Source: CAVRIA01 sp963721115 (GTDB lineage Bacteria > Desulfobacterota > Binatia > HRBIN30 > CADEER01). From it: a stretch of DNA of 64,000 bases. Below are positions 62,553 to 64,000 of this stretch, piece after piece. The translations under genes and the position numbers were made by a program. The stretch is taken from NCBI GenBank assembly GCA_963721115.1, contig CAVRIA010000010.1, forward strand, positions 186,001 to 250,000. Direction: 5' to 3'. The first letter of the stretch is position 1. Every line of letters begins with the position of its first letter. Under the pieces are notes generated by a model, which worked only from the letters and a program-made list of their open reading frames with translations, was not told where the DNA came from and ran no database searches.

Positions 62553-64000
62553 TTGAGAGATTCGGCGAAATCGTCCGCGGCGACGACCGCCGTGCGCCTG
62601 CTGGGCGAGCTCGCCGGATTCACCGCGCTGCTCTTCGTCACGCGTTTCATCGCGCGCGGGCACCTCGCCCCGCAGATGGACCAGGAGTGTCACATCGGCG
62701 CCATCGCCGCCGACGTGCTGGCACACGGGGTCCGGTTTCCCCTGATGGCGTACGCGCCGAACGAGTACGACAACGGCTCGTTCTTCAGCGGCCTCCTCGC
62801 GGCAGTCTCCTTCTCGTTGTTCGGCCACAACATGCTCGCCCTCAAGCTCGTCACGCACGTGATCTCCGCCGCCGGCGCGGTCGCCACCCTGTGGCTCCTG
62901 CGCGGCTGTCTGGAGGAGCTCGGGCTGACCAGCCGCCGGGCGCGCTGGACGGCCACGGCAGTGCTGGTGGTCGAGATCGCCCTGGCCCCCCGCGTGGTGA
63001 CGATGTCCTCGATGTACGCCGTCGGCAATCACGCCGAGGGTTCCGCGCTGGGTATCCTCCTGCTGGCGCTGTTCTCGCGCCGCCTTCACACTCGATCCGC
63101 GGCGCGCACCGCGGCCTTCTGGGCGCTGGTGGGACTCGCGCTCTATCTCAACAAGGGGACGTTCATCGTGCTGCCGGTGCTCGGGGCGGCGGAGCTCGCG
63201 CTGGCGTGGCGGTCGTTCCCGCGCCTCCTCGCGGCGCTGGGTGGCTTCGCGCTGGGCGGCGTCCCGGAGCTCCTGGTCGTGGCGCGGCGCCACGGCCACG
63301 GCTGGGCGACCGTGGCACTGAAGGCGGAGCGAAACTCGCGGGCATTCCCGGCCGCCTTCCTCGACAGTCTCCGGACCGTAGCGGACCATCGAATCGAGCT
63401 GCTCCTCGCGTGGGCTGTGGCCCTTGCGATCGGAACGGCGCTCCTCGCTCGCTCCATCCACCGCAGGAGCGACGCTTCCCGGCGCGCCCCGGTGACGCTC
63501 GGCCTCGTCGTCGGCTTCAGCGGCCTCCACCTGGCGGCGCTCGCGGTGATGGCGCAGGGCGGCATCGACTCGTACGCGATCTACGGATACCCGACGATCG
63601 CCGTGTTGTTCGCGGTACTGGTCGGCTGGCTGTGTGCGCATGCGGCGGCGGATTGGGGCGAAACGCTGGCGTCCGGCGTCGCCGCGGCCTCGATCGCGAT
63701 CACGCTGGTTCTCTACCGCCCCGCGGCGACGTCGTGGGGGCTCGGAGAGGTATCCGCTTTGTGGCACAACCGCAGCGGCGCCGTGTGCTCCTGGCGCTTC
63801 GCCGAGGGCTTCATGCGAGAGCAGCAGTACGGTCTGGCGCCGCCGGGTCAGACGCGCGAGCAACACGCGGTCGAGCGCTGCCGCTCGCTCGTGGACGAGA
63901 CCCAGATCCTCGACTGCATCGGCGGCATCGCCCGCGAGCTGAACTGGAGGCACGGCGGCAAGGTGAAGGCGCGAACCCCCGGCCGAGCTCGACGCGGCCG
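62553..64000 (+). CDS. GT-C-like membrane protein (3' end outside the window)
   Basis: At least 480 codons, starting at a TTG at 62553 with GGAG six bases upstream. About ten membrane helices. The first periplasmic loop has PQMDQECHIGAIAADVLAHG and then NEYDNGSFFSGLLAAVSFSLFG, typical of GT-C/GT39-like transferases. The soluble C-terminal part has CSWRFAEGFMREQQYGLAPPG and ERCRSLVDETQILDCIGG. It is closely similar to the broken gene at 59489 over its whole length. Near base 63969 the frame that continues the similarity (EPPAELDAA) is one base over, another +1 change. No module X at the N-terminus. Confidence 0.78.
   Translation, partial: MRDSAKSSAATTAVRLLGELAGFTALLFVTRFIARGHLAPQMDQECHIGAIAADVLAHGVRFPLMAYAPNEYDNGSFFSGLLAAVSFSLFGHNMLALKLVTHVISAAGAVATLWLLRGCLEELGLTSRRARWTATAVLVVEIALAPRVVTMSSMYAVGNHAEGSALGILLLALFSRRLHTRSAARTAAFWALVGLALYLNKGTFIVLPVLGAAELALAWRSFPRLLAALGGFALGGVPELLVVARRHGHGWATVALKAERNSRAFPAAFLDSLRTVADHRIELLLAWAVALAIGTALLARSIHRRSDASRRAPVTLGLVVGFSGLHLAALAVMAQGGIDSYAIYGYPTIAVLFAVLVGWLCAHAAADWGETLASGVAAASIAITLVLYRPAATSWGLGEVSALWHNRSGAVCSWRFAEGFMREQQYGLAPPGQTREQHAVERCRSLVDETQILDCIGGIARELNWRHGGKVKARTPGRARRG

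Noticed and set aside
1..64000. CRISPR arrays, rRNA, full-length transposases, RiPP precursor peptides
   Set aside because: I scanned for regularly spaced repeats, conserved rRNA segments, DDE transposase motifs and short peptide genes next to the SPASM enzymes and saw none convincing. Very short precursors could have been missed by eye.

Overview
This is a very GC-rich chromosomal window from a bacterium, probably an uncultured deltaproteobacterium, binatote or related lineage. That taxonomic guess is inference. It rests on the GC-rich codon use, three dispersed intergenic palindrome types (CGTCATTCCCGC hairpins, CTTCGACAAGCTCAG palindromes, the CCCCCTTTGGAAAAGGGGG type), CACGAAGGACACGAAG-type repeats, and a UGA-encoded selenoprotein. 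No tRNA, rRNA or CRISPR array was seen.

The dominant theme is an extraordinary density of radical SAM (rSAM) enzymes: 14 genes plus one C-terminal fragment, with 16 CX3CX2C-type domains, one domain with a split cysteine motif and one that has lost its cysteines. Around them sit multi-pass GT-C/GT39-like membrane glycosyltransferases, GT2 synthases, SGNH hydrolases, three proteins with a CC...FYPCxYxC signature (called DUF483-like from memory), Gfo/Idh/MocA-type domains, a 2-oxoglutarate dioxygenase, a cupin, methyltransferases and a UbiA prenyltransferase. I see a recurrent ~95-residue module, here called module X, about twelve times. It is fused to cytoplasmic rSAM enzymes, the dioxygenase and a DUF483-like protein. 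It also forms the N-terminal exported domain of three membrane glycosyltransferases and stands alone between two membrane segments. Fusions and gene pairs connect rSAM, Gfo/Idh, DUF483-like, dioxygenase, methyltransferase, SGNH and GT-C proteins into one apparent envelope or natural-product modification system. Its substrate is unknown.

Layout: 0-2 kb, rSAM tail and tandem rSAM gene. 2-3.3 kb, GNAT/DUF1778 toxin-antitoxin pair with a perfect operator-like palindrome. 3.5-4.7 kb, cytochrome P450. 4.7-6.2 kb, decayed patch (partial duplicate of a DUF483-like gene, PemK/MazF-type module with frameshifted toxin, integrase remnant). 6.2-13.9 kb, minus-strand rSAM/Gfo-Idh/DUF483-like operon. 14-31 kb, module-X-rich core. 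31-33.4 kb, repeats and the selenoprotein. 33.4-41.4 kb, TPR protein, GT-C proteins, stand-alone module X, rSAM-methyltransferase fusion. 41.4-50.9 kb, GT2, di-haem oxidoreductase, SPASM-type rSAM genes, a GT-C protein and a toroid protein. 51-57.3 kb, module X-DUF483-like/module X-rSAM pair, UbiA/rSAM/methyltransferase operon, cupin. 57.4-64 kb, MITE-like palindrome, cobalamin-type rSAM, two tandem GT-C paralogues flanking a GT2 gene. The last gene runs off the end.

Many long genes are interrupted by a single net +1 frame change. All of those shifts have the same sign, so they may be assembly insertions. For those genes I give the span of the whole reading unit and say where the frame changes.
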